Source: Macrothele yani (Eukaryota; Arthropoda; Arachnida; Araneae; Macrothelidae). From it: 64,000 nt of DNA. The stretch is taken from positions 229,589,005-229,653,004 of the forward strand of contig CM077034.1 in assembly GCA_039090855.1 (NCBI GenBank), given 5' to 3'. Numbering within the stretch: the first letter of the stretch is position 1; each line of letters opens with the position of its first letter. The notes under the pieces are model-generated. The model had not been told where the DNA came from. It saw only the letters and a program-made list of their open reading frames with translations, and did not search any database. The position numbers were made by a program, and so were the translations under genes. Below, in pieces: positions 1 through 15,200 of the stretch.

Positions 1-257
1 CATGTTTCATCCCCTGTCACCAGATCGGGGAGAAAAAAAATGTCTTCATTGGTTTCGGACATTTCCAGCAGATCAGGGCAGGCTTCCATCCTTCTCTCTT
101 CCAAATCGTGTGTCCACTGCCACTTTGCGCACACTTTCCGATTCCCATAAGTCTTCCACCATCTTCTGTATGGCATTGTGAGCACAGTTCAGTTGTGCAG
201 TAAGCTCACGGATTGTGACTCGTCTCTCCGCGGGAATCAGTTCATCCACTCGCTGAC
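1..257 (-). pseudogene. mariner transposase, middle part (HTH to first catalytic Asp), cut by window edge
   Basis: Minus-strand translation gives the second half of a mariner DNA-binding domain: QRVDELIPAERRVTIREL, then AQLNCAHNAIQKMVEDL. After a frameshift near position 140 the reading continues as RKVCAKW, RMEACPDLLEMSETNEDIF and finally LVTGDET, the conserved block holding the first Asp of the mariner DD34D catalytic triad. The remaining catalytic domain lies beyond the left edge. The family cuts and pastes DNA at TA sites in the nucleus; this copy cannot, since it is frameshifted and its N-terminal part is displaced 23 kb away by the tandem array that starts here. The family assignment is firm; the subfamily is not determined. 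Confidence 0.85.
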
Positions 258-3200
258 GATTCGTGTCAGCGGTCGCAGATGATGGTCTCCCACTGCATGG
301 TTTGTCTTCAACGCTGGCTTCCCCTTCTTTAAACTTCTTCATTCATCTGTGGACATTGCTCTTGTCAATGGTGTCATCTCTATAAACATTCTGTAGCCTG
401 ATGATTCGTGTCAGTGGTCACAGATGATGGTCTCCCACTGCGTGGTTTGTCTTCAACGCTGGCTTCCCCTTCTTTAAACTTCTTCATCCATCTGTGGACA
501 TTGCTCTTGTCAATGGTGTCATCTCTATAAACATTCTGTAGCCTGATGATTCGTGTCAGTGGTCACAGATGATGGTCTCCCACTGCGTGGTTTGTCTTCA
601 ACGCTGGCTTCCCCTTCTTTAAACTTCTTCATCCATCTGTGGACATTGCTCTTGTCAATGGTGTCATCTCTATAAACATTCTGTAGCCTGATGATTCGTG
701 TCAGTGGTCACAGATGATGGTCTCCCACTGCGTGGTTTGTCTTCAACGCTGGCTTCCCCTTCTTTAAACTTCTTCATTCATCTGTGGACATTGCTCTTGT
801 CAATGGTGTCATCTCTATAAACATTCTGTAGCCTGATGATTCGTGTCAGTGGTCACAGATGATGGTCTCCCACTGCGTGGTTTGTCTTCAACGCTGGCTT
901 CCCCTTCTTTAAACTTCTTCATCCATCTGTGGACATTGCTCTTGTCAATGGTGTCATCTCTATAAACATTCTGTAGCCTGATGATTCGTGTCAGCGGTCG
1001 CAGATGATGGTCTCCCACTGCGTGGTTTGTCTTCAACGCTGGCTTCCCCTTCTTTAAACTTCTTCATTCATCTGTGGACATTGCTCTTGTCAATGGTGTC
1101 ATCTCTATAAACATTCTGTAGCCTGATGATTCGTGTCAGTGGTCACAGATGATGGTCTCCCACTGCGTGGTTTGTCTTCAACGCTGGCTTCCCCTTCTTT
1201 AAACTTCTTCATTCATCTGTGGACATTGCTCTTGTCAATGGTGTCATCTCTATAAACATTCTGTAGCCTGATGATTCGTGTCAGTGGTCACAGATGATGG
1301 TCTCCCACTGCGTGGTTTGTCTTCAACGCTGGCTTCCCCTTCTTTAAACTTCTTCATCCATCTGTGGACATTGCTCTTGTCAATGGTGTCATCTCTATAA
1401 ACATTCTGTAGCCTGATGATTCGTGTCAGTGGTCACAGATGATGGTCTCCCACTGCGTGGTTTGTCTTCAACGCTGGCTTCCCCTTCTTTAAACTTCTTC
1501 ATTCATCTGTGGACATTGCTCTTGTCAATGGTGTCATCTCTATAAACATTCTGTTGCCTGATGATTCGTGTCAGTGGTCACAGATGATGGTCTCCCACTG
1601 CTTGGTTTGTCTTCAACGCTGGCTTCCCCTTCTTTAAACTTCTTCATCCATCTGTGGACATTGCTCTTGTCAATGGTGTCATCTCTATAAACATTCTGTA
1701 GCCTGATGATTCGTGTCAGTGGTCACAGATGATGGTCTCCCACTGCGTGGTTTGTCTTCAACGCTGGCTTCCCCTTCTTTAAACTTCTTCATTCATCTGT
1801 GGACATTGCTCTTGTCAATGGTGTCATCTCTATAAACATTCTGTTGCCTGATGATTCGTGTCAGTGGTCACAGATGATGGTCTCCCACTGCGTGGTTTGT
1901 CTTCAACGCTGGCTTCCCCTTCTTTAAACTTCTTCATTCATCTGTGGACATTGCTCTTGTCAATGGTGTCATCTCTATAAACATTCTGTAGCCTGATGAT
2001 TCGTGTCAGTGGTCACAGATGATGGTCTCCCACTGCTTGGTTTGTCTTCAACGCTGGCTTCCCCTTCTTTAAACTTCTTCATCCATCTGTGGACATTGCT
2101 CTTGTCAATGGTGTCATCTCTATAAACATTCTGTTGCCTGATGATTCGTGTCAGTGGTCACAGATGATGGTCTCCCACTGCGTGGTTTGTCTTCAACGCT
2201 GGCTTCCCCTTCTTTAAACTTCTTCATTCATCTGTGGACATTGCTCTTGTCAATGGTGTCATCTCTATAAACATTCTGTAGCCTGATGATTCGTGTCAGT
2301 GGTCACAGATGATGGTCTCCCACTGCGTGGTTTGTCTTCAACGCTGGCTTCCCCTTCTTTAAACTTCTTCATTCATCTGTGGACATTGCTCTTGTCAATG
2401 GTGTCATCTCTATAAACATTCTGTAGCCTGATGATTCGTGTCAGTGGTCACAGATGATGGTCTCCCACTGCGTGGTTTGTCTTCAACGCTGGCTTCCCCT
2501 TCTTTAAACTTCTTCATTCATCTGTGGACATTGCTCTTGTCAATGGTGTCATCTCTATAAACATTCTGTAGCCTGATGATTCGTGTCAGTGGTCACAGAT
2601 GATGGTCTCCCACTGCGTGGTTTGTCTTCAACGCTGGCTTCCCCTTCTTTAAACTTCTTCATTCATCTGTGGACATTGCTCTTGTCAATGGTGTCATCTC
2701 TATAAACATTCTGTAGCCTGATGATTCGTGTCAGTGGTCACAGATGATGGTCTCCCACTGCATGGTTTGTCTTCAACGCTGGCTTCCCCTTCTTTAAACT
2801 TCTTCATTCATCTGTGGACATTGCTCTTGTCAATGGTGTCATCTCTATAAACATTCTGTAGCCTGATGATTCGTGTCAGTGGTCACAGATGATGGTCTCC
2901 CACTGCGTGGTTTGTCTTCAACGCTGGCTTCCCCTTCTTTAAACTTCTTCATCCATCTGTGGACATTGCTCTTGTCAATGGTGTCATCTCTATAAACATT
3001 CTGTAGCCTGATGATTCGTGTCAGTGGTCACAGATGATGGTCTCCCACTGCGTGGTTTGTCTTCAACGCTGGCTTCCCCTTCTTTAAACTTCTTCATTCA
3101 TCTGTGCACATTGCTCTTGTCAATGGTGTCATCTCTATAAACATTCTGTAGCCTGATGATTCGTGTCAGTGGTCACAGATGATGGTCTCCCACTGCGTGG

Positions 3201-6200
3201 TTTGTCTTCAACGCTGGCTTCCCCTTCTTTAAACTTCTTCATTCATCTGTGGACATTGCTCTTGTCAATGGTGTCATCTCTATAAACATTCTGTAGCCTG
3301 ATGATTCGTGTCAGTGGTCACAGATGATGGTCTCCCACTGCGTGGTTTGTCTTCAACGCTGGCTTCCCCTTCTTTAAACTTCTTCATTCATCTGTGGACA
3401 TTGCTCTTGTCAATGGTGTCATCTCTATAAACATTCTGTAGCCTGATGATTCGTGTCAGTGGTCACAGATGATGGTCTCCCACTGCGTGGTTTGTCTTCA
3501 ACGCTGGCTTCCCCTTCTTTAAACTTCTTCATCCATCTGTGGACATTGCTCTTGTCAATGGTGTCATCTCTATAAACATTCTGTAGCCTGATGATTCGTG
3601 TCAGTGGTCACAGATGATGGTCTCCCACTGCGTGGTTTGTCTTCAACGCTGGCTTCCCCTTCTTTAAACTTCTTCATTCATCTGTGGACATTGCTCTTGT
3701 CAATGGTGTCATCTCTATAAACATTCTGTAGCCTGATGATTCGTGTCAGTGGTCACAGATGATGGTCTCCCACTGCGTGGTTTGTCTTCAACGCTGGCTT
3801 CCCCTTCTTTAAACTTCTTCATTCATCTGTGCACATTGCTCTTGCCAATGGTGTCATCTCTATAAACATTCTGTAGCCTGATGATTCGTGTCAGTGGTCA
3901 CAGATGATGGTCTCCCACTGCTTGGTTTGTCTTCAACGCTGGCTTCCCCTTCTTTAAACTTCTTCATCCATCTGTGGACATTGCTCTTGTCAATGGTGTC
4001 ATCTCTATAAACATTCTGTAGCCTGATGATTCGTGTCAGTGGTCACAGATGATGGTCTCCCACTGCGTGGTTTGTCTTCAACGCTGGCTTCCCCTTCTTT
4101 AAACTTCTTCATTCATCTGTGGACATTGCTCTTGTCAATGGTGTCATCTCCGTAAACATTCTGTAGCCTGATGATTCGTGTCAGTGGTCACAGATGATGG
4201 TCTCCCACTGCGTGGTTTGTCTTCAACGCTGGCTTCCCCTTCTTTAAACTTCTTCATTCATCTGTGGACATTGCTCTTGTCAATGGTGTCATCTCCGTAA
4301 ACATTCTGTAGCCTGATGATTCGTGTCAGTGGTCACAGATGATGGTCTCCCACTGCGTGGTTTGTCTTCAACGCTGGCTTCCCCTTCTTTAAACTTCTTC
4401 ATTCATCTGTGGACATTGCTCTTGTCAATGGTGTCATCTCCGTAAACATTCTGTAGCCTGATGATTCGTGTCAGTGGTCACAGATGATGGTCTCCCACTG
4501 CTTGGTTTGTCTTCAACGCTGGCTTCCCCTTCTTTAAACTTCTTCATCCATCTGTGGACATTGCTCTTGTCAATGGTGTCATCTCTATAAACATTCTGTA
4601 GCCTGATGATTCGTGTCAGTGGTCACAGATGATGGTCTCCCACTGCGTGGTTTGTCTTCAACGCTGGCTTCCCCTTCTTTAAACTTCTTCATTCATCTGT
4701 GGACATTGCTCTTGTCAATGGTGTCATCTCTATAAACATTCTGTAGCCTGATGATTCGTGTCAGTGGTCACAGATGATGGTCTCCCACTGCGTGGTTTGT
4801 CTTCAACGCTGGCTTCCCCTTCTTTAAACTTCTTCATTCATCTGTGGACATTGCTCTTGTCAATGGTGTCATCTCTATAAACATTCTGTAGCCTGATGAT
4901 TCGTGTCAGTGGTCACAGATGATGGTCTCCCACTGCGTGGTTTGTCTTCAACGCTGGCTTCCCCTTCTTTAAACTTCTTCATTCATCTGTGGACATTGCT
5001 CTTGTCAATGGTGTCATCTCTATAAACATTCTGTAGCCTGATGATTCGTGTCAGTGGTCACAGATGATGGTCTCCCACTGCGTGGTTTGTCTTCAACGCT
5101 GGCTTCCCCTTCTTTAAACTTCTTCATTCATCTGTGGACATTGCTCTTGTCAATGGTGTCATCTCTATAAACATTCTGTAGCCTGATGATTCGTGTCAGT
5201 GGTCACAGATGATGGTCTCCCACTGCGTGGTTTGTCTTCAACGCTGGCTTCCCCTTCTTTAAACTTCTTCATTCATCTGTGGACATTGCTCTTGTCAATG
5301 GTGTCATCTCTATAAACATTCTGTAGCCTGATGATTCGTGTCAGTGGTCACAGATGATGGTCTCCCACTGCTTGGTTTGTCTTCAACGCTGGCTTCCCCT
5401 TCTTTAAACTTCTTCATCCATCTGTGGACATTGCTCTTGTCAATGGTGTCATCTCTATAAACATTCTGTAGCCTGATGATTCGTGTCAGTGGTCACAGAT
5501 GATGGTCTCCCACTGCGTGGTTTGTCTTCAACGCTGGCTTCCCCTTCTTTAAACTTCTTCATTCATCTGTGCACATTGCTCTTGCCAATGGTGTCATCTC
5601 TATAAACATTCTGTAGCCTGATGATTCGTGTCAGTGGTCACAGATGATGGTCTCCCACTGCTTGGTTTGTCTTCAACGCTGGCTTCCCCTTCTTTAAACT
5701 TCTTCATCCATCTGTGGACATTGCTCTTGTCAATGGTGTCATCTCTATAAACATTCTGTAGCCTGATGATTCGTGTCAGTGGTCACAGATGATGGTCTCC
5801 CACTGCGTGGTTTGTCTTCAACGCTGGCTTCCCCTTCTTTAAACTTCTTCATTCATCTGTGGACATTGCTCTTGTCAATGGTGTCATCTCTATAAACATT
5901 CTGTAGCCTGATGATTCGTGTCAGTGGTCACAGATGATGGTCTCCCACTGCTTGGTTTGTCTTCAACGCTGGCTTCCCCTTCTTTAAACTTCTTCATCCA
6001 TCTGTGGACATTGCTCTTGTCAATGGTGTCATCTCTATAAACATTCTGTAGCCTGATGATTCGTGTCAGTGGTCACAGATGATGGTCTCCCACTGCGTGG
6101 TTTGTCTTCAACGCTGGCTTCCCCTTCTTTAAACTTCTTCATTCATCTGTGGACATTGCTCTTGTCAATGGTGTCATCTCTATAAACATTCTGTAGCCTG

Positions 6201-9200
6201 ATGATTCGTGTCAGTGGTCACAGATGATGGTCTCCCACTGCGTGGTTTGTCTTCAACGCTGGCTTCCCCTTCTTTAAACTTCTTCATCCATCTGTGGACA
6301 TTGCTCTTGTCAATGGTGTCATCTCTATAAACATTCTGTAGCCTGATGATTCGTGTCAGTGGTCACAGATGATGGTCTCCCACTGCGTGGTTTGTCTTCA
6401 ACGCTGGCTTCCCCTTCTTTAAACTTCTTCATCCATCTGTGGACATTGCTCTTGTCAATGGTGTCATCTCTATAAACATTCTGTAGCCTGATGATTCGTG
6501 TCAGTGGTCACAGATGATGGTCTCCCACTGCGTGGTTTGTCTTCAACGCTGGCTTCCCCTTCTTTAAACTTCTTCATTCATCTGTGGACATTGCTCTTGT
6601 CAATGGTGTCATCTCTATAAACATTCTGTAGCCTGATGATTCGTGTCAGTGGTCACAGATGATGGTCTCCCACTGCGTGGTTTGTCTTCAACGCTGGCTT
6701 CTTCCCCTTCTTTAAACTTCTTCATCCATCTGTGGACATTGCTCTTGTCAATGGTGTCATCTCTATAAACATTCTGTAGCCTGATGATTCGTGTCAGTGG
6801 TCACAGATGATGGTCTCCCACTGCGTGGTTTGTCTTCAACGCTGGCTTCCCCTTCTTTAAACTTCTTCATCCATCTGTGGACATTGCTCTTGTCAATGGT
6901 GTCATCTCTATAAACATTCTGTAGCCTGATGATTCGTGTCAGTGGTCACAGATGATGGTCTCCCACTGCGTGGTTTGTCTTCAACGCTGGCTTCCCCTTC
7001 TTTAAACTTCTTCATTCATCTGTGGACATTGCTCTTGTCAATGGTGTCATCTCTATAAACATTCTGTAGCCTGATGATTCGTGTCAGTGGTCACAGATGA
7101 TGGTCTCCCACTGCGTGGTTTGTCTTCAACGCTGGCTTCCCCTTCTTTAAACTTCTTCATTCATCTGTGGACATTGCTCTTGTCAATGGTGTCATCTCTA
7201 TAAACATTCTGTAGCCTGATGATTCGTGTCAGTGGTCACAGATGATGGTCTCCCACTGCGTGGTTTGTCTTCAACGCTGGCTTCCCCTTCTTTAAACTTC
7301 TTCATCCATCTGTGGACATTGCTCTTGTCAATGGTGTCATCTCTATAAACATTCTGTAGCCTGATGATTCGTGTCAGTGGTCACAGATGATGGTCTCCCA
7401 CTGCGTGGTTTGTCTTCAACGCTGGCTTCCCCTTCTTTAAACTTCTTCATTCCATCTGTGGACATTGCTCTTGTCAATGGTGTCATCTCTATAAACATTC
7501 TGTAGCCTGATGATTCGTGTCAGTGGTCACAGATGATGGTCTCCCACTGCGTGGTTTGTCTTCAACGCTGGCTTCCCCTTCTTTAAACTTCTTCATTCCA
7601 TCTGTGGACATTGCTCTTGTCAATGGTGTCATCTCTATAAACATTCTGTAGCCTGATGATTCGTGTCAGTGGTCACAGATGATGGTCTCCCACTGCGTGG
7701 TTTGTCTTCAACGCTGGCTTCCCCTTCTTTAAACTTCTTCATCCATCTGTGGACATTGCTCTTGTCAATGGTGTCATCTCTATAAACATTCTGTTAGCCT
7801 GATGATTCGTGTCAGTGGTCACAGATGATGGTCTCCCACTGCGTGGTTTGTCTTCAACGCTGGCTTCCCCTTCTTTAAACTTCTTCATCCATCTGTGGAC
7901 ATTGCTCTTGTCAATGGTGTCATCTCTATAAACATTCTGTAGCCTGATGATTCGTGTCAGTGGTCACAGATGATGGTCTCCCACTGCGTGGTTTGTCTTC
8001 AACGCTGGCTTCCCCTTCTTTAAACTTCTTCATCCATCTGTGGACATTGCTCTTGTCAATGGTGTCATCTCTATAAACATTCTGTAGCCTGATGATTCGT
8101 GTCAGTGGTCACAGATGATGGTCTCCCACTGCGTGGTTTGTCTTCAACGCTGGCTTCCCCTTCTTTAAACTTCTTCATTCATCTGTGGACATTGCTCTTG
8201 TCAATGGTGTCATCTCTATAAACATTCTGTAGCCTGATGATTCGTGTCAGTGGTCACAGATGATGGTCTCCCACTGCGTGGTTTGTCTTCAACGCTGGCT
8301 TCCCCTTCTTTAAACTTCTTCATTCATCTGTGGACATTGCTCTTGTCAATGGTGTCATCTCTATAAACATTCTGTTGCCTGATGATTCGTGTCAGTGGTC
8401 ACAGATGATGGTCTCCCACTGCGTGGTTTGTCTTCAACGCTGGCTTCCCCTTCTTTAAACTTCTTCATCCATCTGTGGACATTGCTCTTGTCAATGGTGT
8501 CATCTCTATAAACATTCTGTAGCCTGATGATTCGTGTCAGTGGTCACAGATGATGGTCTCCCACTGCGTGGTTTGTCTTCAACGCTGGCTTCCCCTTCTT
8601 TAAACTTCTTCATTCATCTGTGGACATTGCTCTTGTCAATGGTGTCATCTCTATAAACATTCTGTAGCCTGATGATTCGTGTCAGTGGTCACAGATGATG
8701 GTCTCCCACTGCGTGGTTTGTCTTCAACGCTGGCTTCCCCTTCTTTAAACTTCTTCATTCATCTGTGGACATTGCTCTTGTCAATGGTGTCATCTCTATA
8801 AACATTCTGTAGCCTGATGATTCGTGTCAGTGGTCACAGATGATGGTCTCCCACTGCGTGGTTTGTCTTCAACGCTGGCTTCCCCTTCTTTAAACTTCTT
8901 CATCCATCTGTGGACATTGCTCTTGTCAATGGTGTCATCTCTATAAACATTCTGTAGCCTGATGATTCGTGTCAGTGGTCACAGATGATGGTCTCCCACT
9001 GCGTGGTTTGTCTTCAACGCTGGCTTCCCCTTCTTTAAACTTCTTCATCCATCTGTGGACATTGCTCTTGTCAATGGTGTCATCTCTATAAACATTCTGT
9101 AGCCTGATGATTCGTGTCAGTGGTCACAGATGATGGTCTCCCACTGCGTGGTTTGTCTTCAACGCTGGCTTCCCCTTCTTTAAACTTCTTCATTCATCTG

Positions 9201-12200
9201 TGCACATTGCTCTTGTCAATGGTGTCATCTCTATAAACATTCTGTAGCCTGATGATTCGTGTCAGTGGTCACAGATGATGGTCTCCCACTGCTTGGTTTG
9301 TCTTCAACGCTGGCTTCCCCTTCTTTAAACTTCTTCATCCATCTGTGGACATTGCTCTTGTCAATGGTGTCATCTCTATAAACATTCTGTAGCCTGATGA
9401 TTCGTGTCAGTGGTCACAGATGATGGTCTCCCACTGCGTGGTTTGTCTTCAACGCTGGCTTCCCCTTCTTTAAACTTCTTCATCCATCTGTGGACATTGC
9501 TCTTGTCAATGGTGTCATCTCTATAAACATTCTGTAGCCTGATGATTCGTGTCAGTGGTCACAGATGATGGTCTCCCACTGCGTGGTTTGTCTTCAACGC
9601 TGGCTTCCCCTTCTTTAAACTTCTTCATTCATCTGTGGACATTGCTCTTGTCAATGGTGTCATCTCTATAAACATTCTGTAGCCTGATGATTCGTGTCAG
9701 TGGTCACAGATGATGGTCTCCCACTGCGTGGTTTGTCTTCAACGCTGGCTTCCCCTTCTTTAAACTTCTTCATTCATCTGTGGACATTGCTCTTGTCAAT
9801 GGTGTCATCTCTATAAACATTCTGTAGCCTGATGATTCGTGTCAGTGGTCACAGATGATGGTCTCCCACTGCGTGGTTTGTCTTCAACGCTGGCTTCCCC
9901 TTCTTTAAACTTCTTCATCCATCTGTGGACATTGCTCTTGTCAATGGTGTCATCTCTATAAACATTCTGTAGCCTGATGATTCGTGTCAGTGGTCACAGA
10001 TGATGGTCTCCCACTGCGTGGTTTGTCTTCAACGCTGGCTTCCCCTTCTTTAAACTTCTTCATCCATCTGTGGACATTGCTCTTGTCAATGGTGTCATCT
10101 CTATAAACATTCTGTAGCCTGATGATTCGTGTCAGTGGTCACAGATGATGGTCTCCCACTGCGTGGTTTGTCTTCAACGCTGGCTTCCCCTTCTTTAAAC
10201 TTCTTCATTCATCTGTGCACATTGCTCTTGCCAATGGTGTCATCTCTATAAACATTCTGTAGCCTGATGATTCGTGTCAGTGGTCACAGATGATGGTCTC
10301 CCACTGCGTGGTTTGTCTTCAACGCTGGCTTCCCCTTCTTTAAACTTCTTCATCCATCTGTGGACATTGCTCTTGTCAATGGTGTCATCTCTATAAACAT
10401 TCTGTAGCCTGATGATTCGTGTCAGTGGTCACAGATGATGGTCTCCCACTGCGTGGTTTGTCTTCAACGCTGGCTTCCCCTTCTTTAAACTTCTTCATCC
10501 ATCTGTGGACATTGCTCTTGTCAATGGTGTCATCTCTATAAACATTCTGTAGCCTGATGATTCGTGTCAGTGGTCACAGATGATGGTCTCCCACTGCGTG
10601 GTTTGTCTTCAACGCTGGCTTCCCCTTCTTTAAACTTCTTCATTCATCTGTGGACATTGCTCTTGTCAATGGTGTCATCTCTATAAACATTCTGTAGCCT
10701 GATGATTCGTGTCAGTGGTCACAGATGATGGTCTCCCACTGCGTGGTTTGTCTTCAACGCTGGCTTCCCCTTCTTTAAACTTCTTCATTCATCTGTGGAC
10801 ATTGCTCTTGTCAATGGTGTCATCTCTATAAACATTCTGTAGCCTGATGATTCGTGTCAGTGGTCACAGATGATGGTCTCCCACTGCGTGGTTTGTCTTC
10901 AACGCTGGCTTCCCCTTCTTTAAACTTCTTCATTCATCTGTGGACATTGCTCTTGTCAATGGTGTCATCTCTATAAACATTCTGTAGCCTGATGATTCGT
11001 GTCAGTGGTCACAGATGATGGTCTCCCACTGCGTGGTTTGTCTTCAACGCTGGCTTCCCCTTCTTTAAACTTCTTCATTCATCTGTGGACATTGCTCTTG
11101 TCAATGGTGTCATCTCTATAAACATTCTGTAGCCTGATGATTCGTGTCAGTGGTCACAGATGATGGTCTCCCACTGCGTGGTTTGTCTTCAACGCTGGCT
11201 TCCCCTTCTTTAAACTTCTTCATTCATCTGTGCACATTGCTCTTGTCAATGGTGTCATCTCTATAAACATTCTGTAGCCTGATGATTCGTGTCAGTGGTC
11301 ACAGATGATGGTCTCCCACTGCGTGGTTTGTCTTCAACGCTGGCTTCCCCTTCTTTAAACTTCTTCATCCATCTGTGGACATTGCTCTTGTCAATGGTGT
11401 CATCTCTATAAACATTCTGTAGCCTGATGATTCGTGTCAGTGGTCACAGATGATGGTCTCCCACTGCGTGGTTTGTCTTCAACGCTGGCTTCCCCTTCTT
11501 TAAACTTCTTCATTCATCTGTGCACATTGCTCTTGTCAATGGTGTCATCTCTATAAACATTCTGTAGCCTGATGATTCGTGTCAGTGGTCACAGATGATG
11601 GTCTCCCACTGCGTGGTTTGTCTTCAACGCTGGCTTCCCCTTCTTTAAACTTCTTCATTCATCTGTGGACATTGCTCTTGTCAATGGTGTCATCTCTATA
11701 AACATTCTGTAGCCTGATGATTCGTGTCAGTGGTCACAGATGATGGTCTCCCACTGCGTGGTTTGTCTTCAACGCTGGCTTCCCCTTCTTTAAACTTCTT
11801 CATTCATCTGTGGACATTGCTCTTGTCAATGGTGTCATCTCTATAAACATTCTGTAGCCTGATGATTCGTGTCAGTGGTCACAGATGATGGTCTCCCACT
11901 GCGTGGTTTGTCTTCAACGCTGGCTTCCCCTTCTTTAAACTTCTTCATTCATCTGTGGACATTGCTCTTGTCAATGGTGTCATCTCTATAAACATTCTGT
12001 AGCCTGATGATTCGTGTCAGTGGTCACAGATGATGGTCTCCCACTGCGTGGTTTGTCTTCAACGCTGGCTTCCCCTTCTTTAAACTTCTTCATTCATCTG
12101 TGCACATTGCTCTTGTCAATGGTGTCATCTCTATAAACATTCTGTAGCCTGATGATTCGTGTCAGTGGTCACAGATGATGGTCTCCCACTGCGTGGTTTG

Positions 12201-15200
12201 TCTTCAACGCTGGCTTCCCCTTCTTTAAACTTCTTCATTCATCTGTGGACATTGCTCTTGTCAATGGTGTCATCTCTATAAACATTCTGTAGCCTGATGA
12301 TTCGTGTCAGTGGTCACAGATGATGGTCTCCCACTGCGTGGTTTGTCTTCAACGCTGGCTTCCCCTTCTTTAAACTTCTTCATTCATCTGTGGACATTGC
12401 TCTTGTCAATGGTGTCATCTCTATAAACATTCTGTAGCCTGATGATTCGTGTCAGTGGTCACAGATGATGGTCTCCCACTGCGTGGTTTGTCTTCAACGC
12501 TGGCTTCCCCTTCTTTAAACTTCTTCATTCATCTGTGCACATTGCTCTTGTCAATGGTGTCATCTCTATAAACATTCTGTAGCCTGATGATTCGTGTCAG
12601 TGGTCACAGATGATGGTCTCCCACTGCGTGGTTTGTCTTCAACGCTGGCTTCCCCTTCTTTAAACTTCTTCATTCATCTGTGGACATTGCTCTTGTCAAT
12701 GGTGTCATCTCTATAAACATTCTGTAGCCTGATGATTCGTGTCAGTGGTCACAGATGATGGTCTCCCACTGCGTGGTTTGTCTTCAACGCTGGCTTCCCC
12801 TTCTTTAAACTTCTTCATTCATCTGTGGACATTGCTCTTGTCAATGGTGTCATCTCTATAAACATTCTGTAGCCTGATGATTCGTGTCAGTGGTCACAGA
12901 TGATGGTCTCCCACTGCGTGGTTTGTCTTCAACGCTGGCTTCCCCTTCTTTAAACTTCTTCATTCATCTGTGGACATTGCTCTTGTCAATGGTGTCATCT
13001 CTATAAACATTCTGTAGCCTGATGATTCGTGTCAGTGGTCACAGATGATGGTCTCCCACTGCGTGGTTTGTCTTCAACGCTGGCTTCCCCTTCTTTAAAC
13101 TTCTTCATTCATCTGTGGACATTGCTCTTGTCAATGGTGTCATCTCTATAAACATTCTGTAGCCTGATGATTCGTGTCAGTGGTCACAGATGATGGTCTC
13201 CCACTGCGTGGTTTGTCTTCAACGCTGGCTTCCCCTTCTTTAAACTTCTTCATCCATCTGTGGACATTGCTCTTGTCAATGGTGTCATCTCTATAAACAT
13301 TCTGTAGCCTGATGATTCGTGTCAGTGGTCACAGATGATGGTCTCCCACTGCGTGGTTTGTCTTCAACGCTGGCTTCCCCTTCTTTAAACTTCTTCATTC
13401 ATCTGTGGACATTGCTCTTGTCAATGGTGTCATCTCTATAAACATTCTGTAGCCTGATGATTCGTGTCAGTGGTCACAGATGATGGTCCCACTGCGTGGT
13501 TTGTCTTCAACGCTGGCTTCCCCTTCTTTAAACTTCTTCATCCATCTGTGGACATTGCTCTTGTCAATGGTGTCATCTCTATAAACATTCTGTAGCCTGA
13601 TGATTCGTGTCAGTGGTCACAGATGATGGTCTCCCACTGCGTGGTTTGTCTTCAACGCTGGCTTCCCCTTCTTTAAACTTCTTCATCCATCTGTGGACAT
13701 TGCTCTTGTCAATGGTGTCATCTCTATAAACATTCTGTAGCCTGATGATTCGTGTCAGTGGTCACAGATGATGGTCTCCCACTGCGTGGTTTGTCTTCAA
13801 CGCTGGCTTCCCCTTCTTTAAACTTCTTCATTCATCTGTGGACATTGCTCTTGTCAATGGTGTCATCTCTATAAACATTCTGTAGCCTGATGATTCGTGT
13901 CAGTGGTCACAGATGATGGTCTCCCACTGCGTGGTTTGTCTTCAACGCTGGCTTCCCCTTCTTTAAACTTCTTCATCCATCTGTGGACATTGCTCTTGTC
14001 AATGGTGTCATCTCTATAAACATTCTGTAGCCTGATGATTCGTGTCAGTGGTCACAGATGATGGTCTCCCACTGCGTGGTTTGTCTTCAACGCTGGCTTC
14101 CCCTTCTTTAAACTTCTTCATTCATCTGTGGACATTGCTCTTGTCAATGGTGTCATCTCTATAAACATTCTGTAGCCTGATGATTCGTGTCAGTGGTCAC
14201 AGATGATGGTCTCCCACTGCGTGGTTTGTCTTCAACGCTGGCTTCCCCTTCTTTAAACTTCTTCATTCATCTGTGGACATTGCTCTTGTCAATGGTGTCA
14301 TCTCTATAAACATTCTGTAGCCTGATGATTCGTGTCAGTGGTCACAGATGATGGTCTCCCACTGCGTGGTTTGTCTTCAACGCTGGCTTCCCTTCTTTAA
14401 ACTTCTTCATCCATCTGTGGACATTGCTCTTGTCAATGGTGTCATCTCTATAAACATTCTGTAGCCTGATGATTCGTGTCAGTGGTCACAGATGATGGTC
14501 TCCCACTGCGTGGTTTGTCTTCAACGCTGGCTTCCCCTTCTTTAAACTTCTTCATTCATCTGTGGACATTGCTCTTGTCAATGGTGTCATCTCTATAAAC
14601 ATTCTGTAGCCTGATGATTCGTGTCAGTGGTCACAGATGATGGTCTCCCACTGCGTGGTTTGTCTTCAACGCTGGCTTCCCCTTCTTTAAACTTCTTCAT
14701 CCATCTGTGGACATTGCTCTTGTCAATGGTGTCATCTCTATAAACATTCTGTAGCCTGATGATTCGTGTCAGTGGTCACAGATGATGGTCTCCCACTGCG
14801 TGGTTTGTCTTCAACGCTGGCTTCCCCTTCTTTAAACTTCTTCATTCATCTGTGGACATTGCTCTTGTCAATGGTGTCATCTCTATAAACATTCTGTAGC
14901 CTGATGATTCGTGTCAGTGGTCACAGATGATGGTCTCCCACTGCGTGGTTTGTCTTCAACGCTGGCTTCCCTTCTTTAAACTTCTTCATTCATCTGTGGA
15001 CATTGCTCTTGTCAATGGTGTCATCTCTATAAACATTCTGTAGCCTGATGATTCGTGTCAGTGGTCACAGATGATGGTCTCCCACTGCGTGGTTTGTCTT
15101 CAACGCTGGCTTCCCCTTCTTTAAACTTCTTCATCCATCTGTGGACATTGCTCTTGTCAATGGTGTCATCTCTATAAACATTCTGTAGCCTGATGATTCG

